Below, piece after piece: positions 1 to 5,597 of a stretch of 7,788 nucleotides of DNA (within the stretch, counting starts at the first letter, position 1; the number at the start of each line of letters is the position of its first letter). The DNA comes from Deltaproteobacteria bacterium (GTDB lineage: Bacteria > Desulfobacterota > Desulfobacteria > C00003060 > C00003106). A program made the position numbers and the translations under genes. The DNA lies in contig JAFDAE010000154.1 in NCBI GenBank assembly GCA_019314005.1, positions 1-7,788 of the forward strand, given 5' to 3'. The notes under the pieces are model-generated. The model was not told the DNA's origin. It saw only the letters and a program-made list of their open reading frames with translations, and searched no databases.

Positions 1-27
1 TTACGGACATAATTCTCGGACAGCCTC
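1..27 (+). repeat. 27-bp repeat, left inverted copy
   Basis: The first 27 bases are the exact reverse complement of 2269-2295. The repeat holds two CGGACA hexamers. The two copies point in opposite directions, with their TTACGG ends facing outward. The shape, with a TAATTCT core and a terminal GGACAGCCTC, loosely resembles ends of IS256-type insertion sequences. That is inference, and no transposase is seen here. The window begins exactly at this repeat, which would fit a contig that broke at a multicopy sequence. Confidence 0.85.
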
Positions 28-68
28 TTAATAACTATAAAAGAATGCGCGTTCTGTGTCAATTCGAG

Positions 69-202
69 AGTGTCCATTCAGAAATGGCATCTTTTGCCCC
101 GATACTGCGTTCTCCGTCCCGCCCTGGCGGGACTACGCCTCCGGTAGAAACCTTTGTGCGGCCTTGTCTTGGGACAAAATCTACCATTTCTGAATGGACA
201 CT
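69..202. mobile_element. MITE-like 134-bp element
   Basis: Bases 69-87 and 184-202 form a perfect 19-bp inverted repeat (AGTGTCCATTCAGAAATGG). The match continues inward with 9 of 13 identities, giving terminal repeats of about 32 bp with 28 matches (69-100 against 171-202). The interior has no open reading frame but has a strong hairpin at 116-133 (8-bp GC-rich stem, 2-nt loop) and a weaker one at 164-177. Size, inverted ends and lack of coding sequence fit a miniature inverted-repeat transposable element. No clear target-site duplication is visible in the flanks, so the mobility call is inferred. Confidence 0.65.
116..133. repeat. GC-rich hairpin inside the MITE-like element
   Basis: GTCCCGCC (116-123) pairs perfectly with GGCGGGAC (126-133) around a 2-base loop. 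No T-run follows on either strand, so it is not a typical intrinsic terminator. It is probably a structural part of the surrounding element. Confidence 0.7.
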
Positions 203-323
203 ATGAACAAATTAGATCTGATATCATATTTGCTTCCTTGCTCAAATATTGTTATCTAAAAAGAAATTCGATATTGTCCGTTCCTTCAGCAGTTGTGCAA
301 AGCTCTCTATGGGTGTTAATACT

Positions 324-1637
324 ATGAAGAATCGTCCTGCAGCCATCAATCTGATATGGCTTTTCATGATATTGCTGGCAACAGTGGTCGCCGCGTACAA
401 TGGACAAATGAAGCAGATGCTTGATGCGTCATTCGAGTCCGCAAAGAGTTCCGTCAGTCTGGCGATCGGGTTGATCGGAGTTATGGCGTTATGGCTTGGC
501 CTGATGAAGGTGGCCGAGGCAGGGGGGCTGTTACTTCTTATCGCCCGTGCTATCCGCCCTATCATGGTTCGTCTCTTTCCTGGCGTTCCAGCCGAGCATC
601 CGGCAATGTCAGCCATGATTATGAATATGTCCGCCAATGCCCTGGGGCTTGGCAATGCTGCCACACCAATGGGGATCAAGGCGATGATGGAGCTCGACCG
701 GCTGAATCCGAACAAGGGAGAGGCGACCAATGCGATGTGTCTCTTTTTGGCCATCAACACATCGAGCGTTACTCTACTTCCACTGGGCGTGATAGGTGTG
801 CGAGCATCTGCCGGCGCCGCAGAACCTGCCTCCATCCTTATCCCAACGCTTGTTGCAACGATCTGTTCAACGGCCATAGCAATTGCCGCCTCCAAGGCAT
901 TTGTTTCTTTCAGCGGCCGGGAAACATGGGTGGAGACATTGGAGGCAAATCCAGAAGCGATAAAACAGGATTCCGTGACAGAGGATAATGGTGAGGAGTC
1001 TGTTGAAGAGCTTCAGCCTCCTGGGCTGATCGGCAAGTGGACGGCTGTCTTAATGATCCTTGCCTTTGCAGGAGGGCTCATATATCGTGTCACCATCAGC
1101 GATGACACCGCCGCGTTGGGGAAGGAGATTCTATCTTATTGGCTGGTCCCTGCCATTATGTGCGGCCTCCTCTTGTTTGGCTATTTTCGAGGCGTTAAGG
1201 TCTACGAGGCTGCTACGGCCGGGGCAAAGGAAGGATTTCAAGTCGCCGTCAAGATCATCCCTTTTCTTGTCATGATATTAGTTGCCATTGGGATGTTTCG
1301 TGCCTCAGGCGCCTTTGATCTGATGGTCTCGGCGCTACGGCCGATCACCTCAATAATCGGAATGCCGGCGGACGCTCTTCCAATGGCCTTGATGCGGCCC
1401 CTTTCCGGTTCCGGTGCGTTTGGAATCATGAGCGAAGTGGTCAGCCGTGCCCCTGACAGTTTTTCCTCCTTTTTGGTCTCCTCGATGCAAGGCTCTACAG
1501 AGACTACATTTTACGTCTTAGCCGTCTATTTCGGCTCCATCGGCGTGGTTAGGACTCGACACGCAGTGGCAGCAGCCCTCATTGCCGATGTGACAGGGAT
1601 TATGGCGGCGCTTGCCATATGCCATATGATGTTTTAG
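324..1637 (+). CDS. Fused SpmA-SpmB-like Gate-domain membrane protein
   Basis: A 437-residue membrane protein of the nucleoside-recognition/Gate family, related to spore maturation proteins SpmA and SpmB. Residues 1-200 match SpmA, with a hydrophobic N-terminus and the conserved GLGNAATPMGIKAM stretch (about 107-121). Residues 200-235 form an acidic, hydrophilic linker. Residues 236-437 match SpmB, with an IIPFLVMILVAIGMFRASGA segment, RPLSGSGAFG (about 358-367) and GSTETTFYVLAVYFGS (about 390-405). In Bacillus these halves are separate neighbouring genes; here they are one chain. The transported substrate is unknown. The ATG at 324 is chosen because GGGTG lies 8 nt upstream. An ATG at 309 is also in frame. 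A TTG at 249 would extend the ORF, but it overlaps a possible weak promoter (TTGCTT at 230-235, 17 nt, TATCTA at 253-258). No sporulation gene is nearby, so a sporulation role should not be assumed. Confidence 0.9.
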   Translation: MKNRPAAINLIWLFMILLATVVAAYNGQMKQMLDASFESAKSSVSLAIGLIGVMALWLGLMKVAEAGGLLLLIARAIRPIMVRLFPGVPAEHPAMSAMIMNMSANALGLGNAATPMGIKAMMELDRLNPNKGEATNAMCLFLAINTSSVTLLPLGVIGVRASAGAAEPASILIPTLVATICSTAIAIAASKAFVSFSGRETWVETLEANPEAIKQDSVTEDNGEESVEELQPPGLIGKWTAVLMILAFAGGLIYRVTISDDTAALGKEILSYWLVPAIMCGLLLFGYFRGVKVYEAATAGAKEGFQVAVKIIPFLVMILVAIGMFRASGAFDLMVSALRPITSIIGMPADALPMALMRPLSGSGAFGIMSEVVSRAPDSFSSFLVSSMQGSTETTFYVLAVYFGSIGVVRTRHAVAAALIADVTGIMAALAICHMMF

Positions 1638-1708
1638 TTGTTGTAACCGGTCAACACGCAAACGTCAAAAGGTAGAAGGGAAGTTTCGAGGTGGGACAAA
1701 TGGCCTGC

Positions 1709-1741
1709 AAATCCGAAATTCGATATTCGATATTCGGATTT
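1709..1741. repeat. Hairpin repeat with TTCGATA units
   Basis: AAATCCGAA (1709-1717) pairs with TTCGGATTT (1733-1741), a perfect 9-bp stem. The loop consists of tandem ATTCGAT units. No T-tract follows on either strand, so termination of the upstream membrane-protein gene here is unlikely to be Rho-independent. It looks like a dispersed intergenic palindromic repeat. Confidence 0.6.
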
Positions 1742-1805
1742 AAGCTTCTGGGAAATGAGTGTTAGAAATTATACGGCGGGTGAATAAAATAAAAACATCA
1801 GGCTT

Positions 1806-1906
1806 TCAAGATATGCCACAGTCCGAAATGGACACGTAGTTTACGATCGGCTTGAAATTGACGGTGGTCAGGTCCTTCCGGAGCTCAATGGCGATTAAGC
1901 AGCTAA
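1806..1906 (-). pseudogene. Possible start-less coding remnant
   Basis: On the minus strand one frame stays open for about 33 codons and ends in TGA at 1806-1808. Its final 27 codons read IELRKDLTTVNFKPIVNYVS and then ISDCGIS, and 20 of those 27 end in G or C. This third-position bias looks like real coding sequence. An in-frame TGA lies just upstream. The only GTG is near the end, and there is no ATG or TTG start. It overlaps the last codons of the cysteine-rich ORF in another frame. It may be the tail of a decayed or frameshifted gene, or a short gene with a rare ATT start. The product is not recognised. Confidence 0.3.
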
Positions 1907-2080
1907 GCGTTCATCCGGATTTTTTTCATTGCAGACCTTTTTCCACTGCACGCATCCCCGACACGACTGTCCGATATTCTGCGTTTGCCGTGCCGGCCGC
2001 GCGGTTTTCATATTCCTGCGCTTACGGCAGGCCGTTAAGGTCAAGGTGCAGTGGAATCGTTCGCACCTAAACATTGTCAT
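1895..2080 (-). CDS. Small cysteine-rich protein, putative metal-binding
   Basis: A 61-residue basic protein with six cysteines. An N-terminal FRCERFHC pair is followed by LTLTACRKRR, and later by SCRGC and a last cysteine in KKVC. The spacing of paired cysteines resembles small zinc-ribbon-like proteins often linked to phages or mobile elements. That resemblance is from memory of the pattern, not a search. The ATG has an AAGGGG ribosome-binding sequence at 2095-2090 with a 9-nt spacer, which supports translation. It lies 21 nt beyond an intrinsic terminator and about 110 nt downstream of a predicted start site, so expression would need terminator read-through or control of it. It could instead be a decayed fragment; a coding remnant follows in another frame. 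Confidence 0.5.
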   Translation of the reverse strand: MTMFRCERFHCTLTLTACRKRRNMKTARPARQTQNIGQSCRGCVQWKKVCNEKNPDERLAA

Positions 2081-2101
2081 GTAACATAACCCCTTAAGTT
2101 T

Positions 2102-2151
2102 AAAAAGCCCTCCTGAGAGGTAGGAGCCAAAACCTAGAACTCAAGAGGGCT
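2102..2151 (-). terminator. Intrinsic terminator with branched loop
   Basis: Read on the minus strand, AGCCCTCTTGAG (2151-2140) pairs with CTCAGGAGGGCT (2117-2106) as an unbroken 12-bp stem including one U-G wobble. A run of Ts follows (2106-2102). On the plus strand the wobble becomes an A-C mismatch and there is no T-run, so the structure works on the minus strand. The loop holds a further AGGT/ACCT pairing (2135-2132 with 2121-2118). It would end transcripts coming from rsmG and from the nearby promoter at 2199-2226. Confidence 0.75.
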
Positions 2152-2192
2152 GAATGGAGGTAAGCAAGCCAAGTTAGTTATGACCTACCTAT
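2102..2192 (-). ncRNA. Candidate structured leader or small RNA
   Basis: A minus-strand transcript starting near 2192, just below the predicted -10 box, and ending at the terminator would be about 90 nt. Near its 5' end AGGTAGG (2190-2184) can pair with CCTACCT (2124-2118) inside the terminator loop, or partly with TACCT (2162-2158) just before the terminator stem. These mutually exclusive pairings suggest an attenuator, a regulated leader for the Cys-rich ORF, or a stand-alone small RNA. I do not recognise a known riboswitch class. The start site is inferred from promoter spacing. Confidence 0.4.
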
Positions 2193-2193
2193 A

Positions 2194-2209
2194 AGTGAAA
2201 TTTATCACA
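2194..2209. promoter_or_regulatory. CRP/FNR-type operator candidate
   Basis: AGTGA-N6-TCACA matches the CRP consensus TGTGA-N6-TCACA at 9 of 10 arm positions, and partial symmetry extends outward (TAAG/CATAA). It overlaps the -10 box of the minus-strand promoter, a position that would favour repression. CRP/FNR-family regulators share this half-site style, so which member binds cannot be told from sequence. Confidence 0.5.
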
Positions 2210-2226
2210 TAATTTTAGGATGTCAA
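2199..2226 (-). promoter_or_regulatory. Sigma-70-like promoter
   Basis: On the minus strand there is a perfect TTGACA (2226-2221), a 16-nt spacer and TAAATT (2204-2199), which matches TATAAT at 4 of 6. Transcription would start near 2192 and run into the structured region and terminator, then toward the cysteine-rich ORF. It lies just past the RsmG stop, so the unit is not simply the rsmG tail. Confidence 0.5.
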
Positions 2227-2237
2227 GGGTCGGTGGG

Positions 2238-2975
2238 CTACAATATACAACGCCCGCTCCTGTTCCAGGAGGCTGTCCGAGAATTATGTCCGTAACGAAA
2301 AAGAGTGAGAACGAGACAAAATTTTCGCAAATTTGAGGAGAATAGCAGGCCTATTTGACGAAAACTTGCGGAGATTTGGGTCGGCAGGCGCTCCTGGTCG
2401 AGCCATTGTTTCAGTTCAGAAAGTTCAGCTACGCCTGCAGGTCCCTTGAAGGTGATCAACAATCCGGTTTTTTTTAAGAAAGGCCTCCCCAGCTCAATAA
2501 AAGTTCTGAGGGAAGAAAATGCGCGTGAGAGCACTGCATCATAAGAATGCAGCATGTCCGGATGTCTTTTTATGGCATCTTCTGCGCGGCCTTCTACTGT
2601 AGTTATTTCGGAAAGTTTTAGTGTTCGTATAATATGTTTTTGGAAGTGTATCTTTTTTCGGGAGGAATCAAGTAGGGTCACCCGGAGATCAGGACGGATA
2701 ATTTTTAGGGGTATGCCGGGGAGCCCTGCCCCGGAACCTAGGTCAAGAACAGAGGTCCCTTTCAACAGATATGGGGCCGGTGCGATAGAGTCGAGAAAGT
2801 GTTTGGTTAAGATTTCTTTTTCCTGGGTAATGGCTGTCAGGTTGATCTTTTTGTTCCATGCCTTAAGCTCCTCCATGTAGAGGAGTAAACTGGCTATCGT
2901 GTCGTCGGAGAGATCTATGCCAAAGCTCTTGGCCCCTTTAGTAAGAATATCAACATGTTTGGCAGAGTTCTTCAT
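2238..2975 (-). CDS. rsmG: 16S rRNA (guanine-N7) methyltransferase RsmG
   Basis: RsmG (GidB) methylates G527 of 16S rRNA using S-adenosylmethionine in the cytoplasm. The 245-residue product shows the family marks: LKAWNKKINLTAI near residue 37, HFLDSIAP near 59, the SAM-binding loop VLDLGSGAGLPGIPL (76-90), LLDSSRKKIHFQ (101-112), VLSRAF (148-153) and ITFKGP (174-179). The family is usually about 205-220 residues. Here the recognisable C-terminus ends near LTLFR (residue 227). The last 18 residues, starting YGHNSRTAS, are encoded by the 27-bp repeat and the DNA beyond it, so the original stop has been lost or displaced. No Shine-Dalgarno sequence precedes the ATG, because a parS palindrome occupies that position. 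The usual neighbours mnmG, parA and parB are not in the window. Confidence 0.93.
   Translation of the reverse strand: MKNSAKHVDILTKGAKSFGIDLSDDTIASLLLYMEELKAWNKKINLTAITQEKEILTKHFLDSIAPAPYLLKGTSVLDLGSGAGLPGIPLKIIRPDLRVTLLDSSRKKIHFQKHIIRTLKLSEITTVEGRAEDAIKRHPDMLHSYDAVLSRAFSSLRTFIELGRPFLKKTGLLITFKGPAGVAELSELKQWLDQERLPTQISASFRQIGLLFSSNLRKFCLVLTLFRYGHNSRTASWNRSGRCIL
2269..2295 (-). repeat. 27-bp repeat, right inverted copy
   Basis: This is the exact reverse complement of bases 1-27. It lies inside the 3' end of the rsmG reading frame and encodes YGHNSRTA and part of the next codon. Directly beyond it on the minus strand is a small palindrome, CTCCTGGAACAGGAG (2269-2255). Together with the copy at 1-27 it brackets a 2.3-kb block. 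Confidence 0.85.
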
Positions 2976-2995
2976 AATGTTTCACGTGAAACATT
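2976..2995. promoter_or_regulatory. parS: parS centromere site (ParB-binding)
   Basis: The 16-mer TGTTTCACGTGAAACA at 2978-2993 is a perfect match to the bacterial chromosomal parS consensus. It sits in a 20-bp perfect palindrome that ends directly against the rsmG start codon. parS sites bind ParB (Spo0J) for chromosome segregation and cluster near the replication origin, often close to rsmG-parA-parB. Its place where a ribosome-binding site would be suggests that ParB binding could also affect rsmG expression; that part is inference. Confidence 0.92.
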
Positions 2996-3017
2996 CAAAA
3001 AAATTATTTGAGCATTG

Positions 3018-3040
3018 AAAACCCGGTCCTTAGGGCCGGG
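3018..3040 (-). terminator. Possible terminator upstream of rsmG
   Basis: On the minus strand CCCGGCCC...GGACCGGG (3040-3022, 3-nt loop) is followed by TTTTC (3021-3017). The stem carries one A-C mismatch on this strand but a G-U pair on the plus strand. It could end read-through from the upstream kinase operon just before rsmG, or be a dispersed GC-rich palindrome. Confidence 0.4.
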
Positions 3041-3047
3041 GCAGGGT

Positions 3048-3071
3048 CAAACGGCCTTGCCGGTCCGTTTG
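3048..3071. repeat. GC-rich hairpin repeat
   Basis: CAAACGG (3048-3054) pairs perfectly with CCGTTTG (3065-3071) around a GC-rich 10-base loop. It directly follows the hairpin at 3022-3040. No T-run is adjacent. The rest of the 3000-3302 gap holds no convincing gene: a plus-strand ORF there lacks family features, and no mnmG remnant could be read. A weak minus-strand promoter for rsmG is possible, with TTGACC at 3154-3149 and AAGAAT 17 nt downstream. Confidence 0.5.
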
Positions 3072-3302
3072 CCGGGGAATGTTGGAGTGCTCCATAAAAC
3101 GCCTACGTCTTTATTTGCAATTCTTTCAAAAACCGATAAATTGGTCAAGAAAAAAACATTAATTTATGCCATGGCTTTGGCCCGGCTGCACCGGAGAGTG
3201 AGTTGAGCTTCTGTTGATCGGTTTTTTGGAAAGATTTTTTGGTGAAGAGTGAAACAGGATCAGAAAGTGACCAAGAGAGGCCTATGAGAGCTTTTAAAGA
3301 AA

Positions 3303-5597
3303 TCATAAAGAGTCTTTTTCCGACTCAATAACTGCTCTTATTTTTCCAGACAGATCTTTCACATCGAAGGGCTTCTGGATGAAACCATTACAACCGCGAT
3401 CCAGTATCGCCATTGCCTGACCATCAATACTGTAACCGCTGCAAAGGAGGACTTTTACTTCCGGATTGATCGCTCTCAGCAGATCATAGGCTTCGCCTCC
3501 GCCCTTATCAGGCATGATCATATCCAGGATAACCAGGTCAATTTTATTTTTGTTGATTTTATAAATCTCCACCGCCTCATGTCCGCTCTTGGCTTCAAGT
3601 ACGGTGTACCCCAACTTGTTCAGGACTTTTGTTCCTACTGTTAATACCGCTTCTTCATCGTCTACCAAAAGGATGGTCTCTGTGCCTTTGAGAACCTTGT
3701 CAGGAACCTTTATAGGTTTTGTGACCTTCTTTTCTGATGCAGGAAGATAAAGCTTAAAAATAGTCCCTCGGCCTTTTTCAGACTCTACTTCAACATATCC
3801 TCCGTGGGCTTTGATGATGCCGTAAACAGTAGCTAGTCCGAGGCCCGTGCCCCGTCCCATCTTTCTGGTGGTAAAGAACGGTTCAAATATCCGTTCCCGC
3901 GTCTCTTTGTCCATCCCTACGCCTGTATCTGTGACAGAAATCAATACATAGTTGCCGGGCTTAATGCGAAAAGGGGTCTCTTGGACCTCTTCATGGCCGA
4001 TGGTGCGTGTTTCCAGATATAGGTTTCCACCAGATGGCATTGCATGTACGGCATTTATATAGAGATTCATCAAAACCTGTTCGATTTGTCCCGTATCGGA
4101 CTCTACAAAAGGCAAATCCTCCTGGAATTTTCGATGAATGATAATTTCCTTCTTGGTCCTGCCGAACGTGGTCGAAGTCTGTTTGACTAACTCATTTATA
4201 TTGACCGACTGTACCTCATATACATCGCCTTGGGCAAAACCAAGAAGCTGACGTGTGAGAGAAGCGCCTAACTTCGTCTGCTTCTCAATTTCCTTCACTA
4301 ATTCATAATGAGGATTTGTGGGGTCAAGGTCCATAGAAATCAACTGTGCATTACCCTGAAGAACCGCCAATATGTTGTTGAAATTGTGGGCAATACCACC
4401 TGCCAGGGTGCCGACGGCTTGCATTTTCTGGGCGCGAAAGAGTTGGATCTGCATATCCTTTTTCTCTTCCTCCACCCGTTTGCGCTCTAACGCGTTTACA
4501 AACATTTCTCCTACTATTTTGAAGAGGGCCACCATGTCGTCCGACCAAGATTGTTTTTCTCTAACTGAATAGAAGCCCAAAAGGCCGATGACAGATTTTG
4601 AGGAGACCATAGGTGTAACGATAAGAGATTGAATTCCCTGCAATTGTAATAGGTTGTTGTCAGCTTTTATTTCAACCGGGAGTTCGGCAACACAGGGAAT
4701 GTGAAGGTTTTCGGAATTCCCTATTTTTTCCGCAAGTAATGGAAAATCCTTAAGCGCCAGACCCTTGTATTTTGAAGTCCGGGGCTCTATTCCTTTCGCA
4801 CTCCATTCGTGGGCGTTGTCCACTCTTGTTCCATCTTCAGATAATAGGAGTACGTATCCATGATCTGCACAGATAAATTCTCCGATCGATTTCAGCGCAC
4901 GGTTTATCCCTGTATCTATTTCAGCGGGCGCCAGGTTAATGAAAGTGGTTGATATAGTGGCGATAAGATTTTCAAGCTTAACCTGATATGCAAGCTGTTC
5001 GGTTCTATCTTGAACCGTTTTCTCCAGGTTGACATTGATCTGTTTTATCATACTGTACAGTTCAAAGCTTTCAAGGGCATTCGCGCTGTTCAGCATAACA
5101 ATAGACAGGAGGGACAGAGAAATATGAGGGATATCCATTTCGCCTTGTGCCAGCACCCCGACGAACATGCCCCGAATTCTCGAGCTTGTGGTCATGACAT
5201 GGAGAACCAACCGCTTCTGGTAATTCTTTGATGAGACAATAACGGGCCGCTTTTCCCTTAAGGCCCAGGCAAAGGTTCCATTGCAGATCAAGAAATCGAC
5301 CTCGTCTTGTATAAATGGATCGGAACTTTCAGGTTGGCACTCAGATAACAAAAATTCAGCGGTAGTCTCATTCACGAGAAAGAAGGCTGTGGTTTGGAAC
5401 GGAATCAAACTTCGTACACGCAGCCTTGTTTCCCGCAAAATTGCTGATGCATCATGGAGATTACTGATACTGGTTTGGAAATCCCCTAAAAAAGCAGCTG
5501 TCTCCAATGCATCCCAGGTGAGACGATTGATCTCTTCAAGGTATCGGATACGCTCTTTCAGATGCTGCATATCTTTTTTTTGATCTTTATTGCTCAT
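3303..5597 (-). CDS. Hybrid sensor histidine kinase (GAF-GAF-HisKA-HATPase-REC)
   Basis: A 764-residue cytoplasmic hybrid kinase without membrane segments. A short N-terminal coiled coil (about 5-30) precedes a GAF-like domain (about 45-170), a linker helix, and a second GAF-like domain (about 205-370). HisKA carries the phospho-acceptor H404 in [11 protein letters not shown]. The ATPase shows the N box around [10 protein letters not shown] (511-520), DTGVGM (557-562), FEPFFTT (571-577) and GRGTGLGLA (581-589). The C-terminal receiver has acidic D646/D647, phospho-acceptor D692 in LDMIMPD, S720 and K742. The ATG at 5597 overlaps the end of the HDOD gene by 11 nt, pointing to translational coupling. 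An in-frame TTG at 5627 would add ten residues but is less likely. No Shine-Dalgarno is seen. The ligand of the GAF domains is unknown. The receiver may act as an intramolecular relay to other receivers in the cluster. Confidence 0.95.
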   Translation of the reverse strand: MSNKDQKKDMQHLKERIRYLEEINRLTWDALETAAFLGDFQTSISNLHDASAILRETRLRVRSLIPFQTTAFFLVNETTAEFLLSECQPESSDPFIQDEVDFLICNGTFAWALREKRPVIVSSKNYQKRLVLHVMTTSSRIRGMFVGVLAQGEMDIPHISLSLLSIVMLNSANALESFELYSMIKQINVNLEKTVQDRTEQLAYQVKLENLIATISTTFINLAPAEIDTGINRALKSIGEFICADHGYVLLLSEDGTRVDNAHEWSAKGIEPRTSKYKGLALKDFPLLAEKIGNSENLHIPCVAELPVEIKADNNLLQLQGIQSLIVTPMVSSKSVIGLLGFYSVREKQSWSDDMVALFKIVGEMFVNALERKRVEEEKKDMQIQLFRAQKMQAVGTLAGGIAHNFNNILAVLQGNAQLISMDLDPTNPHYELVKEIEKQTKLGASLTRQLLGFAQGDVYEVQSVNINELVKQTSTTFGRTKKEIIIHRKFQEDLPFVESDTGQIEQVLMNLYINAVHAMPSGGNLYLETRTIGHEEVQETPFRIKPGNYVLISVTDTGVGMDKETRERIFEPFFTTRKMGRGTGLGLATVYGIIKAHGGYVEVESEKGRGTIFKLYLPASEKKVTKPIKVPDKVLKGTETILLVDDEEAVLTVGTKVLNKLGYTVLEAKSGHEAVEIYKINKNKIDLVILDMIMPDKGGGEAYDLLRAINPEVKVLLCSGYSIDGQAMAILDRGCNGFIQKPFDVKDLSGKIRAVIESEKDSL

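Noticed and set aside
249..323. TTG start extending the SpmAB-like protein by 25 residues
   Set aside because: No ribosome-binding site, overlap with a possible -10 box, and family proteins begin close to the first membrane segment.
242..895. Minus-strand 217-aa ORF
   Set aside because: It is the antisense shadow of the SpmAB-like gene, whose motifs are unambiguous in the plus frame.
1820..1840. Possible third end of the MITE-like element (AATGGACAC)
   Set aside because: Only about nine contiguous bases match the terminal repeat, and the bases lie in the apparent coding remnant, so chance is likely.
1852..2070. Plus-strand 72-aa ORF
   Set aside because: It has no family features and lies opposite the cysteine-rich ORF and the high-GC3 remnant, which read better on the minus strand.
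2101..2160. TPP riboswitch, because of a CTGAGA motif
   Set aside because: The second conserved TPP element is missing, and the structure is better read as a minus-strand terminator.
2255..2295. Integron attC site at the repeat
   Set aside because: The R' and R'' core sites do not match the consensus, and there is no integrase or cassette array.
3015..3206. Plus-strand 63-aa ORF in the gap after the kinase gene
   Set aside because: Its first third is made of hairpin repeats, and it has no recognisable domain or ribosome-binding site.
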